Shown: in pieces, positions 1-12,400 of the stretch | How positions within the stretch are numbered: position 1 is the stretch's first letter | How the letters are laid out: the number at the start of each line of letters is the position of its first letter | Assembly: GCA_903813345.2 (NCBI GenBank) | Contig: CAIIXF020000001.1 | Coordinates: 45,961,885-46,025,884, forward strand | Source: Owenia fusiformis | Taxonomy: Eukaryota; Annelida; Polychaeta; Sabellida; Oweniidae | DNA: 64,000 nt | Direction of reading: 5' to 3' | Notes under the pieces: generated by a model | What the model was told of the DNA's origin: nothing | Databases searched by the model: none | The model's input: only the letters and a program-made list of their open reading frames with translations | Program-made: the position numbers and the translations under genes

Positions 1-777
1 AGTCGGGGGGAGGGGTGATGCAATCACCAAAATATTTTAGGTTTTCAGTCGGGGGGTGCGATCGTGACATAAATGAGGCAAAAAATATTTGTTTTGAATT
101 TTTACGAAAATGATGCAACTTCCTTCAAACCTGAGCTAGAAGCTTCAAACAAAAAATCAATTTAATGCTCTTTTCTTTCTCTACCTTATGGTACCTTTTA
201 TTGCTTGTAGGAGGGGGTGCGAACCCACCGCTTCTCCTCGTTACGCTTACCCAATAACGTATTCCCAAGGAATCGACTTTATTAATTTATATGTGAAAAA
301 TGAGCTTGCATGTACAAATTGCATCGTATGCAAACCTTCCCCTGACCGACCCGGTCATGTTTATGTCTTTTGAATGATGTCTACCCCTTGATGCATGCAT
401 CCTTTAATAAGTGGTGTTAAGAATATTGGTGTAGGCCCTGGTGAAGGGATATGTCATAAAGATTTCACGTTATCGCGATATACATGTAGCCGCGTCCCCT
501 TTGTCTTTATCCTTCCAAACGCAAAGGGCGGATAAGAGGGGTTCTTAGTGATTGATCTGATGCTTAATAAGCCACTTACAAGATACAGTTTTAAATATTG
601 ATATTGTGTTAACACATAGGCGTAACCAGGGGGGGGGCGCGATTCGTGAATGATCGCATCCCCCCCCCCACCTGCTTAATCCAATAGAGAAGGAAGAAGA
701 AAGGAGCTTTGAATGGCTTTCATTTTAAACTTCTAGTTCAATTTTGAAGGAATTTGCAATGTCTGGTTCACAATTTG

Positions 778-870
778 CTCAAATTCATCGTCCGGCCGAT
801 TGAGTATTTTGTTTAAAATTGTTTTCATGTTTGAAAAAACACTCAATCGGCCGGTCCCCGGCCGATGAAT
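778..870. repeat. Short inverted repeat (hairpin)
   Basis: A segment reading ATTCATCG...CGGCCGATTGAGT is followed about 30 bases later by its imperfect reverse complement ACTCAATCGGCCG...CGATGAAT, bounded by GCTC and GGAGC. It is a GC-rich stem in AT-rich surroundings and looks like a small MITE end pair or its remnant. Confidence 0.55.
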
Positions 871-1274
871 CGGAGCAAATATGACCCAGGCATATGAGGG
901 GCAACATTTTAGATATAGTATTGTTTGAAATCCTGGGAAAATGCACTCCCCCAATTTTGCAAATCTGGTCTGCGGTGCTAATGAACCCTCTAATTTGTTT
1001 TCGTTTACATGAGCAACTAACAGATATGTTTATTCTCATTCTGTCTCAGCTTGATTTTAATTAAATTTTACCCCTACCCTTCGAACGTCTTTGTCTCCCT
1101 CATTTTTGCAACCCTACATTCAGTTTCTTTTTAAACCAAATCAAGAAATATCCGTCCACATATCAGATATTAAACCAATAGTTGTTCATTATAAGAACAA
1201 CCATATATTATATTTATAGATCACAAGCTATTTTTAATTTCAGCTATAAAATTAGCCCTCTCTCCCCTCCTCTA

Positions 1275-1360
1275 TCTCTAGATACGCAGAGTTTCTAGAC
1301 CGGCTAAGTACGTCTAAAAATTACTAGAAATTCCACAATTTATACAGTGATATGGATTTC
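1275..1360. repeat. Dispersed direct repeat, copy 1
   Basis: Begins CTCTAGATACGCAGAGTTTC and continues through TCTAGAC, CACGTCTA-like and GAAATTCCACA blocks to TGATATGGATTTC. Copy 2 lies at 2,953-3,040 in the same orientation with scattered differences. I do not recognise the family. Confidence 0.5.
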
Positions 1361-2239
1361 ATGTTTCTATTGAATCCCTTATTTTGAAGTCTAGCTAAAT
1401 AATCGAGTTTGATTTTAAACGTTTTCGGGGATCCGGGCAGAACTCAGGATATAGTACTTGAGTACATTTGCATTCAAAATAATTCAAAATTCAAAATTGC
1501 AAATATCATGGAAGTTGATTGCAATTATGTTCGATGATCGTCAACATGAAAGAACAATATGTCTGAATAATTAGCTATTAAACATCTTTATCAAAACTTT
1601 CCTACACTTTTAAATGTTGATCTTGTCAAAGAGTACTCTCCATCTGAGATTCAGATGTAGATCGAAAATCAAATTGATTTCAAAGGTATTTATAGATGGT
1701 TTACATGAGGGGTTCTGTCCATGTGGGTGGTGTATTCCTTTCATAACAAAGAGTTGTTTTGCTTCCGGGGTCCTAAATTATTCAATTTTAAATAGTAACT
1801 AATAAGATTAAACAGATCAAAAGGACTCGGGGCACTGCCGTCGCCCCATCATGATCAATACAGGTGACAATAAGCGACACATGTTTCAGCGTCATGATAG
1901 TAAACCATGACATCTCAAATCTTCCCAGCCCTTGATTTTTGAGATCTTTCATCCCAGCTCATATTTCATCTAATTGGGGTCATAAAACGTGTGTAACTGT
2001 GCCTGTTGCATCCTCGCTGGAAGGGTATTTTACAAGTATAAATGAAGTCCTTTGAAGAAGGATGTGCCTGTTGTTAAATACATGTACAATGCCTTACTAC
2101 ATTATGTAATGTATTGACATTAAAGTAGATGATTACATGATAACAATCACACTTATTGACATTCATAACTCTTCCAATCTAATATGCTCAGATCACAGAA
2201 TATGCCTCATTATATCAGAGCATGTTTCAGGCGTTTCAG

Positions 2240-2440
2240 ACCCATAGCCAGGATTTGCCAAGGGGTGGGTTACTTTTTTAAGAAATTCCAGGGGGAGTTT
2301 ACTTTTGGCAATGTTAGTTCAAAAATGAGCAAAATAATTTAAAAGGTGCTCAGTATGGGGTAAAAATGCAATTTTGGTCACGAAGGGGGGGGGGGGGGTC
2401 GCTAGAACCAATCTATCCCCCTGTATTCGGGCCTCCATGT
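2240..2440. repeat. CCATAGCCAGGATTTGCCAAGGGG-type element
   Basis: The left end (near 2,242) reads CATAGCCAGGATTTGCCAAG, followed by short G-rich blocks and a 13-base poly-G tract at about 2,386. The same end sequence, in reverse complement (TTGGAAAATTCTGGCTACGG), occurs at about 16,863-16,890, so this is a dispersed family. Boundaries are approximate and I found no clear target duplication. Confidence 0.5.
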
Positions 2441-2952
2441 GCTATCTACATATTTGACAATTTGATTGACACGGTTCAAAGTGGACTTTGTTAATTATTC
2501 AAACTGTTTTAATATCTAGGAATATGCGTCCAAGTTAAAATCACTCGAAATCAGGGTAGATAAACCTAAGAAAAACATATTTCTTGTTTTCATTTGATCT
2601 TTAACATGATCCTGTAAAAATGTCAGATTTAGCAAAATACATAGGCGATCTCCATCTGCACACATCTACTCATTTCGACTAAGCTATTGCCTATACTTAC
2701 ACGCACACGCATACTTTTTAATTAATTTTATTTTGATAATGATTTAAAAAACACAAGTTATTATTAACACGAAATTAAAATGATTGTTATATTCCAATCC
2801 TAGTAAAGTATAATTAAGCGCGACTATAGGGCATAACAACATGTGGCCGGTCTAATTATACTGTTTGTTTTGATAAGGCTGTGCAAAGAGATATCAAAAC
2901 TCTTGACACGCTCTTTACACGCGAGGTCTTTGCACCTCTTGACACGTCTTGG

Positions 2953-3040
2953 AATCTCTAGATACGCGGAGTTCCTAGACTATCTTTGCACGTCTAGAAA
3001 TTGCTTGGAATTTCACATTTGACGCAGTGAAGTAGATTTA
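2953..3040. repeat. Dispersed direct repeat, copy 2
   Basis: Same orientation as copy 1 at 1,275-1,360: CTCTAGATACGCGGAGTTCC, then TCTAGAAATTGCTTGGAATT and a GCAGTGAAGTAGATTTAG tail. It ends about 75 bp from the DNAJC9-like exon. Confidence 0.5.
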
Positions 3041-3115
3041 GTTCTACACTGTATTTGGCAAAAATGATGGCAAAAATGAACAACAAAAAGATAATAATGG
3101 AAAAGAACCGTGTAC

Positions 3116-3209
3116 CTTCTTGAGGAGTCGATTCTTTCCTTATTTTCAGCACCAAATACAAGTTTCTCGTTCCGAACTGAGCCTCACAACTGTCCAGTAA
3201 TCCAGTCAT
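3116..3209 (-). CDS. DNAJC9: DnaJ homolog subfamily C member 9-like, first coding exon (partial gene)
   Basis: Read on the minus strand, ATG at 3,209 opens a 31-codon exon that ends with one extra base at a GTACAC donor (3,115-3,114). The peptide begins MTGLLDSCEAQFGTRNLYLV and matches the very N-terminus of DNAJC9 (MGLLDLCEE-FGT-DLY-VL), leading into helix I of the J domain. In other animals DNAJC9 is an HSP70 co-chaperone that also binds histones H3-H4; that is family knowledge and not visible here. A TTG codon lies two codons upstream in frame, but the ATG matches the family start. The HPD-containing exon and C-terminus are outside the window. The gene is head to head with NOL10, 217 bp apart. 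Confidence 0.85.
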
Positions 3210-3426
3210 CTTCAATGTACGATAAATATAACATATAAGAGGGTACAGACGTTTCTCAGCTGAGTTTACGTATTTGAATTTCTAATGTCAAAAAATGGCG
3301 GGTGTTTTGTACGACGGTCACATGACTGTCACATGATAGTTACAAACTTCCGGTTTGAAACATGCTTTTAAATTTTTATTTTTATTTCATTGATTTCTCT
3401 CGTAATGCTGACAAAATATTGTAAAT
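3210..3426. promoter_or_regulatory. Bidirectional promoter between DNAJC9-like gene and NOL10
   Basis: The two start codons point away from each other with 217 bp between them. The interval holds AAAATGGCGG at 3,292-3,301 (YY1-like), TCACATGAC at 3,318-3,326 and TCACATGAT at 3,329-3,337 (two M/E-box-like octamers 11 bp apart), and ACTTCCGG at 3,346-3,353 (ETS/GABP-like). There is no clear TATA box. These elements are typical of housekeeping promoters in animals. Binding itself is inferred. Confidence 0.7.
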
Positions 3427-6400
3427 ATGCAAGTTTCAAGTCCTAATAATATTAAGATCTACAATCTTAGTGCTGGGAAAACATTACCAGAGGTATGTAT
3501 CTGTTACAATTTACTCATATTATTTTTTTCTAAAAAATGTGGGCGATAATTGAGTCAAAGATATTTTAGTGTTTATCTTTAACTTCTGAAAACACCAAAC
3601 ATAGTTCTGATACATTATTATGATTGTAGATAATTCTAACACGATATACATGTATAGATCTATCTTTTTTCTACTTCAATCAAAAGTTTTTTCTGATTTT
3701 TCTAATTTTTTGTCCCTACCCCCCTAAAGCTAGCACAAAGACCATGAAGTGAAAATACTTTTTGAAAATTTCAATGAGTCCAGACAGACATAGTAAAATT
3801 CAGTCCAAACACAACATGACTGATTTAGATTTCAACATCTCTTGTGTTACACTCGTCAGTATCAACCTTCTCATCAAAGATGGTGGATGGTAAGTGTCAA
3901 TTTCGATACTTTTAGTTTTCATCGAATACGAGTATGTTATAGTTGACGTTATGCTTTAATATATGAACTATATCAGGCAGATATGACATAACTCTGGAGT
4001 ATGATAATTTGTTCATATACCATTCGTAGACACCACAGTTCAATGATATCTTCCACCGCTTATGGAAGGTAATAGTTCAAGGTCGTTAAACTCAATAACG
4101 GCGTTCTTTATTTTTAGGAATTTTCTTGGGGCCATTATTGAGTTTAACCTCCTTACTATTCTTTCCTTTGATGCAAGTTCTGAATCCATCGAAAACATTT
4201 TTCCGCGATAACGTGCAACTGATACTTGACAATAATATAAAAACACATAACATCAAGCAATATTATTGTGTTAAATGTTCATTTATACGAGTAAAATGAG
4301 GCTACACTTACCAATCTCTAAAGTGTCATTTCCGCATGTCCGTCATTGTGTCTGTTCGTCTGAGTGTCCCGGATCGTAAAATTAAACTACCAGTGAAACG
4401 AAATTGTTGTCAAATAGATTGATAATTATTATCGCGATTACTCAGGATAAAAAGATCAATTTTGAGGATAACAGGTATCTTTGATTAATTTATATAGCGC
4501 GTATATACACGCAAAATAGTTATTAATTGCAAACCAACTGTTCGTTAATGCAGTGCCGTGATGACGGTTAATTCCTGAAACGATTTGCAATTTCGATGTT
4601 ACCGAAACTGACCGACATTTTCGTCATATTCCAAACCTGTCTCCAATATTTTCGTAATTATGCATCAATAGGGTCTAAGGGGGATACGGGACGGGGTGTA
4701 TGTGTTTATAAGGTATGTATGCATGCTTGAATCACATTCTTTGTGTAATATTGCCATGTTTTCAGGGTTCAATTAGTTCCGCTTGTCGAAACCTGCTGAA
4801 CGATTAAATTAACGCATCAAAGGCAAAATGGTCATGGAGGTTAGACCTAGCCGAGCCATAACACATGTCAGATAAGAAACGAGGCCCGGGCTAGGTCTAA
4901 TGTTGTTGGGCTAGGAAGGTAACTGAGATTTTGGTTTTACAGGTGATAAGATAACTGATAAGTGGTGATGCGGTAGCATTATTAGAGTTTATAATGGAGA
5001 GCATACATGTCCATTTACCACGTATTGAAAACTAACATGATCGTAGTTTAATTTGATGAAAACTAAAAATATCGAAATTGACAATTGCCGTCCGCCATCT
5101 AAGATGCGAAAGTTACGGCCACTAGCTTCACTTGATACTGACCAGTATGTTAGTCACATGACATGTGTTGTGCTGTGGTTACTAAATGATCATGTGACTT
5201 AATTACGTATTGCGCCACTCAACCAAGAAAGTTATTAATTTATTAGAAAATATTTGGGGACATGTGCAACTGAATACACAAGAGGACATTCCCAGATAGT
5301 AATGTCAAACATTGTGGAAAGAGCACCCCAAATCCTGAAAATGTATAATATTTATCTTTTCATTTATGCAATCTGTTTATTGATATAATGATTCAAAAGG
5401 ACCTGAAAGGACAAGTCTCAGTTTGATGAACAGTCTCCTGGGCTATAATTTTTTTATGAAAATATAGAAATATCACCCAAATTAAATTATGAATATTATT
5501 CAAGCACTGGCGGATCTGGGGGGGGGAGCAGGGTAGGCCCAGAAAAAAAATCGGGCTCAAAAAAAATTTTGGGCAAAAAAAGGTCTTAAAGTCCCAAACT
5601 GTGGGCCTTTTTTGGCCAAAAAGTGGGCCTTTTTGGTTATTACTGGGCCTTGTAAGGCCTTATTTGTTAATTCCAGGCCAAATTTTGAAGAAAATGGGCC
5701 TCAAAATTTGGGCCCACTTTTCAGTTTTAGGGGCCCGAAATCTTTTTCCACGCTTGACGCAAGCGCGGATTTTTGTTTTTCTTACCTGAGATTTGGACCC
5801 CCTTGTTGGTTCCCAGATCCGCCCCTGTCAAGAGAGGACATTTAAATCTACAAAATTGTCCGAAGCAGGCGTAATGTGCAGTAGAGCGATTCAATAAAAT
5901 ACAAGTCTTGATTTGGAGAAAGAAGTTCATCGGTGTACTGTGCTAATAATTTTTTTTAATTTTTTTAAAATTGAAAAATCACAACTTTAGCATATTTGTG
6001 CAATTCTGGAAATCAACAAAGAGTAAATTTTTTTTGATTTTGCTTTTTCACCTGAGAGTTTGGACTGATTTTACTATGTAACCTAGGGTGTAAATTGTTA
6101 ATGTGTTAAAACAAAACAAAATGTTGAGATTTACAAATTTCCGATGTATTCATACATCTTCAACAGGTTTGGATGTACATCGTAAATCTCAATAATTAAC
6201 CTAGGGTGTTATAGGATATTACATACTAATAACTATTACATTGAAATAACCCTTTGCTTGAAGTAGCCCCAACAAAAATGGATTACATGTTACTAACACT
6301 GAACTTTTTCTTTCAGTGGCTGTCAGATAGGAAGAAAAGGCAGCTACAAAGAGAAGATGATGGTAAAAATTAATGAAAATACTTTTTTGATCAATAGGTT

Positions 6401-9400
6401 TATAACACAATAAATTCAAGGTTTTGATAAAAACAAAATAATTCTTTGAACGGAAAATTGAATGAGGTAGGGGTGGATAATGAGGGGTCTGAGGTATATT
6501 TCTGCAAGTTCCTGTCTGAGAGTGAGAAATATATTTCCTATCTTGGGGATTAGTTAAGTGAGATAATTGAAATAGTTCCCATACATTTTACTTTTCTGTT
6601 TGCTTTTAAAGAAACCTAATGAAGATAAGGACTCGAGATCTGATCAAACTTTGTTCCACATTTGCATAAGTTTAAATCTTATTGAAAAAAGTTTGAAATT
6701 GAATTGAGATATTGAAATTTGTCTCTGTGTTTTCTATCAACAACTTGAAATTCCCATGATAAATTCTCATGCTATTAACATTGATATATTTTAGATCTTA
6801 GACGAAGAATTGAGCTCATACAGGATTTTGAGATGCCTGCTGTTAGCAACTGTATCCAGGTTTCAAAGGATCAACAATACATATTTGCAACAGGTACTCA
6901 ATACTCAGTTATTTAGTGTCTACTGTACCCAAAAAAGGGTGACCTTTCTTTCGGTTACTTTTGTAATTACAATTGTATCTACAATGTACCTCAAAATGTC
7001 TAAACTTCTCAATATTTTTATAATATTTTCGCAGATTAATATAGGTGTCTTGACAAATGAAATTTCATACAAAAGGAGGAAAACATTTAAGAAACTACTA
7101 AGTTATATTGTCCCTAAATAGTGAATTTGTGATTTTAGGTACATACAAGCCAAGAGTTAGGTGCTATGATACTAGTCAGATGTCAATGAAGTTTGAACGG
7201 TGCATGGATGAAGAATGTGTTAAGTTCAAAATACTCAGCGATGATTATTCAAAGGTAAAGATTGAAATAATATGTGTCAAAGGAGGAGGGAAAGTATCGC
7301 AACAGATTTCGGACAGTCATATCTTGGATTTTGGCTATTCTCTGAGGATTTAAACAGGTGCATATGTTAGAACAATGCATTACCTCCAGGAAAAGCACTT
7401 ATAGAGATGATAAGATAATTTCGACTTTGAGGCAGGGAAGATGCAAATAACCCACCCACATGTTTTTCTGAAATGTTGTTCTTATTTTCAACCCCTTCCA
7501 CCCCTGCTTTTTTGATTTTTGTTGCATCAATATGTTGCGTTTTGACAGAAAGTAAACCCCTTTAAAGGAATAAGTGATTCCTTCGAGGGTTTTAAAGATA
7601 TCCATTATGGGTGACCAAAATTAGCTGAAAGCAATGGAACGCATGAGTTTTCCCTATGGGAAAATAACTTGGGAATATTGTTTTCCACTTTATCTAAAAG
7701 GAATCACTTATTCTTTTCCAACATGTGACTGTCTGAAATCTGTTGCGATACTTTCCCCCATCCTTTGTTTTTACAGGTTGCATAAAAAAGTCCCCATCCC
7801 AGCTAACACTGACAACTATGATATCAAGTCAACAGATTATCAATCATTTATCAATAGGAATTCTCGTAAATTCATGGCCAAGAGTATAAAGAAAAATGAA
7901 TGAGTCAGTGAAAAAGTAGTTACAGTATGGAAACCGCAATTTTCCAGCAGATGTCCAGTGTACATACACACGATATTCCCTATGTCTCATTCTTGTTATA
8001 TTATTGGTAAAACCATAAAAAATTGAATATTTTTTTGTCTTCTTACAGTTGCTGTTTCTACACGCAGACAGACACGTAGAGTTCCATCATCAAAATGGTC
8101 GTTATTATAGAACTCGGATACCCAAATTTGGTCGTGATTTTGTTTACCATGATGCATCATGTGACCTTTACTTTGTTGGTGCTAGGTATAAGACTTACAT
8201 TTCAGTACATTTTGATTCAGCTACAATTAGGGTTAAAAAGAGACTCAGTACCAGTCTCCCTGTCTTGCTAAGCCTTTTGAAACATTGAAAACATGTTTTT
8301 GCCCCCCCCCTTAACATATATTTAAAGAAATGCGGCATTGATATTTGACTGACTGTCCCAAAATTTTATGAAACATGAATAATATTGCTTTTACTATTTG
8401 TTAGTACTTCTTTAACTTATAATGATCTCTGCTATGTTTCAGTTCAGAGGTTTACAGACTTAACTTAGAGCAGGGCAGGTTCCTGAATTCCTTGAAAACA
8501 AATGCAACGTAAGTGTTTCAAATACAAATGACTCATATGCAAATTGAAGCCAGAATGCATGCCATTCTGGTGAGGTGTTTGTGCACTCACTGTAAAGCGC
8601 GTCTAATAATTTTATTGCTTAAAAGTAGTTTTATATCTAGAAAACAATATGAGAAATGTTGTAGCAACAGATGATAGCAACAATTCAGATCATGTTCAAA
8701 GTGTAACTCATTTCTTCAATAATTGGTAATTTATAATCATGCAAATTACATGCAAATTTTCATCATGTTGATCTAGATTAAAATTGTCACAATAACCACC
8801 TACGATAAAAATTTCATTAAATGACTTATAGATTTAAATTGTGTAGCTATATTATTTGTTATTCAAAGGATTAGATCTTGCATCCTGTTTTTGTTTGTAG
8901 AGAGAGTTACTGTTGTGATTTGAATCCAGAGCACTATTTGTTTGCCTGTGGTACAAAACAGGTGAGAAATGACATGTTTCAAATACTAGTAGACTTTCTG
9001 TAGTGTAATTTCTGCAATGTTTAAAGAGCAGTATAACATAGGTTTCTAATACAGACAGTCAATGATGTACCATTATTATTGCTCATATAATATCTCACAT
9101 ACCATGAATATATCTTGAGGATAACTTTTGGGTATATTATTGCCGAAATATTGATATAATCAACAGAACAACCGACATTCAGAATTAACCACAATCGATT
9201 CCTAGGCTAGCGAGGAAAACCCTGTTGAGTCACACAAGCTGTCACATGCGTCTTTAACCTGGCAGCCAATAAGGTTCAAGATAAACAAATTCAATGACCA
9301 ATCAGAGAACAGGGGGATTTTCCCGGTGTATTCAAACTTCAAATCGAATTAATTTATTTAGTTAATTAAAGGAATATTCCTTGGCAGACCCTTTCTCTCT

Positions 9401-12400
9401 TGATATGGTAGCTATAATCATATATATAGTTTCCATATTTAGCAAAACATGGGAAAATGTTTTAATATGGTCAATATTGATCATTTAAAAATCTAGTGCT
9501 TATTTCCAGTGAGCTGCTATCTTTAAAGATTTCTTGCAGGAAGTGATGTCATCAACTCTCAACTTCTATAACCTTGTCCATAACAGTATAGGAAAGTAGC
9601 ACAAAATCACTTCTAGACAAGTGATCATTACTTTCTGTGCAAAAATATTTTCAGGGCTTGTCAACTTAGAATAAAAGAAGAGATTTTCAGAAGGATTAAA
9701 TAAGATACAAAGTTGAAAAAGAATATTTAGCTGGTTTTGTAATTCTTAATAGCTCCTCACCTAATGCTATATGCAAAGTTGAGAGTCGATGACATCACTT
9801 CCTGTGTGAAATTTTAAAAGATGGCAGCTTACTGGAATTGAGCATCACATTTCTAAGTGATCAAATTTGACCATATCAAAACATTTTCGCGTGTTTTGCT
9901 AAACATGGCAAGCATATATATGGTTATAGCTACCATATGAGGAGAGAGATGGTTTGGTAAGGAATATTCCTTTAAGATCGTTCAGCACAAGAGTAAAATT
10001 AATACTGAAAGCAGAGGATTTGGGACTTCTTTGTTTGAAAGTAAGTGAATGTGTGCCGAAACTCTATATGCAAAAATGTCTCAAAGGGTCTTGATTGTGC
10101 AATCCTATGGTATAGGGTTTCTTTAAGGATGTTCTCCATTCCAGTAATAGTGTTCCTCAAACATGGTTTCCTTAAAGTGTGTGCCTGACCCGGCTACGTA
10201 TAGCACAGAGTTTATACTGGCGGATTAGACTAGTTCATTTTTTATGTGTGTGAAAGCTTTCTCTTGTTTGCGTTTTTTCGTTTAGTACGGTTTTGTTATA
10301 ATTGCCGAGGTCATATAACCGGGATAAAACAATGATTAGCGTTGACTGCCCACACACAAAACATACGTTGAGTGAACAGTGTTATTACAAACAACAGGCT
10401 TTAGAATACAAAGCGTAGTGTGATAATAAGCTGTACACTACCACTGCTGCATGTACATATTACTAATTTACTAGGGCTCCCAAAGAGTGGATAGGGAGGT
10501 TGTGTTTGTCACTTTTAAATTTTACATTTCAAAATTGTCATTTTACATGTCATAATTTGTTGGTTTCATTCGTTTAGCCAATCAAAACATTGTAAAACAA
10601 TAAATTGTCTGTTACGTACAATCAATTTTGTTCAGTTTTAATTAGTTGTCAGAATAAAGTTACGTTCATCTGAATCCATGTATCAAAACAAAAATCCTAT
10701 TTTCACTTCAAAATACTTCAGTGAGATGAAGGCTCGGAATTGTCACATGCAATAACTTATTGTCGTATTCGTTATTTTATCTTCTCGATAGTAGCATTTA
10801 GTCGCACATTTGATGCCAGGTCACCTTGTCGCATACCTCTTGGGGAACCCCACATTTATGTGTGTACTCATGGAAGTAAATTCCCCGGTGTAGCCGAGAG
10901 CCACAAACTTTTCAACAGGTTCGAAATGACCAATTTCTCTCATATATACTCTAAATATTTTATTATTTAGCACCTACAAAGTATTGCTAATAACCATATG
11001 TAATTTCAATAAGGAAACTTATCTGGCTACGTATAAATTCAATATCAACACTAGCTGTTCTCTCAACACGTCCTGGCTTACCTTGTGGTGACAAACCCTG
11101 GATTTTCGCTATTTATAGTTTATCAACACCTGGACGCATGCGCATTTTATAGTTTATCGGGCACTTTAAATCCCTTAAAATAATTTGTCAAAACCTTCAG
11201 AAGGAGACAAGAGAGGCTGTCACATACATTGGATTATTTTACCTTTTCTCGTTTCAATACGCAACAAAATTTCATGTACATGATTATTGTAACACATTCA
11301 TTCAAATATAATGTATTGTGTGTTTATTTCAGGGTAATGTGGAATGCTGGGACCCCAGAACAAGAAACAGGGTGGGGATTCTGGATTGTGCCCTGTCATC
11401 AGTCCTAGAGGATATAGAGTAAGGATGCAGCTTAGCTAGCTTTTAATTAACTTTATGCAAACTTGAAATCACTATCAAAGTAAAAAAAAAGTAATGACAA
11501 GTTTTAGAGAATTTTCATGCTAATCAGTCCTCATCAGTTTTTTTTTTCCAAAATTGCCTAGTGTTTAGAGTAAATGATTAAAACCGGATTTATTTTAAAT
11601 GGTAGTAGTCATGGATAATAAACCTAGATCCTTGTATATATCAGAAATGTGATTATTGTACATATCTACCCATGCTTTAATGATATAAAACCAAAGGATA
11701 ATGCGACACATGGGACTACAGCATACTCCAGCTTTATACATGTATTAAGTAATTAATAATATGAATCTCCTTATTCCAGAAAAGAGGGAGTACCAGCAGT
11801 GACGTCACTGAAGTTTAAGGACGCTCTTACTATGGCAGTTGGGACAAGTACAGGACAGGTAACTGAATTTACAACTTCATATATTAAAAAGTATCACTTA
11901 ATAATTCATTTAAATCATATTCTATTCTCAAAATCAATTCATTTGTGTGGCAGAAATTAATTGTAAAAAACAGTTCTTCCATACAGAGATAGACAATCTT
12001 GATCAATTCTTTCTTGGGTACTAGTACACTAAGTATATAATCTTTTCAAAAAGTAACCAAACGGCCATAAGTTGGTTATTCAACTTTTATAAAAAATCAG
12101 ATCAAACTTGCTTAGATCTAAGATGAGTTTCCAAATAAGTTTTTCATTCTGGAAAATTTTCTCATTTATTTTTTGTGTCACCATCCCAAGTGGTGACATA
12201 CTGTATTGTTATAGTCTTCAACTTTTTTCTGGATGGTGTTCTGCGGCTTTTGTTCAGTGTTTCCGCCATTGGTGTCTGTAGCAAATGACAAGTGATGACA
12301 TTTTGCATGTTAATGCCTTGTCTCTATTTATTAGTGAACATCAAATCACGTTGTGTTTAATATTAAACTATTATTTCAGATACTTCTCTATGACATTAGA

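Larger units (their letters stand above)
1..3115 (-). other. DNAJC9-like gene, intron 1 (partial)
   Basis: This stretch lies downstream of the DNAJC9-like first exon on the minus strand. I looked on both strands for the next J-domain exon (helix II and the HPD motif) and did not find one, so it presumably lies beyond the left edge. It holds poly-G/poly-C tracts near 40-60, 630-640, 660-668 and 2,386-2,398, a short inverted repeat at 778-870, and a directly repeated segment of about 85 bp (1,275-1,360 and 2,953-3,040). Short open frames here show no family resemblance. Confidence 0.6.
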
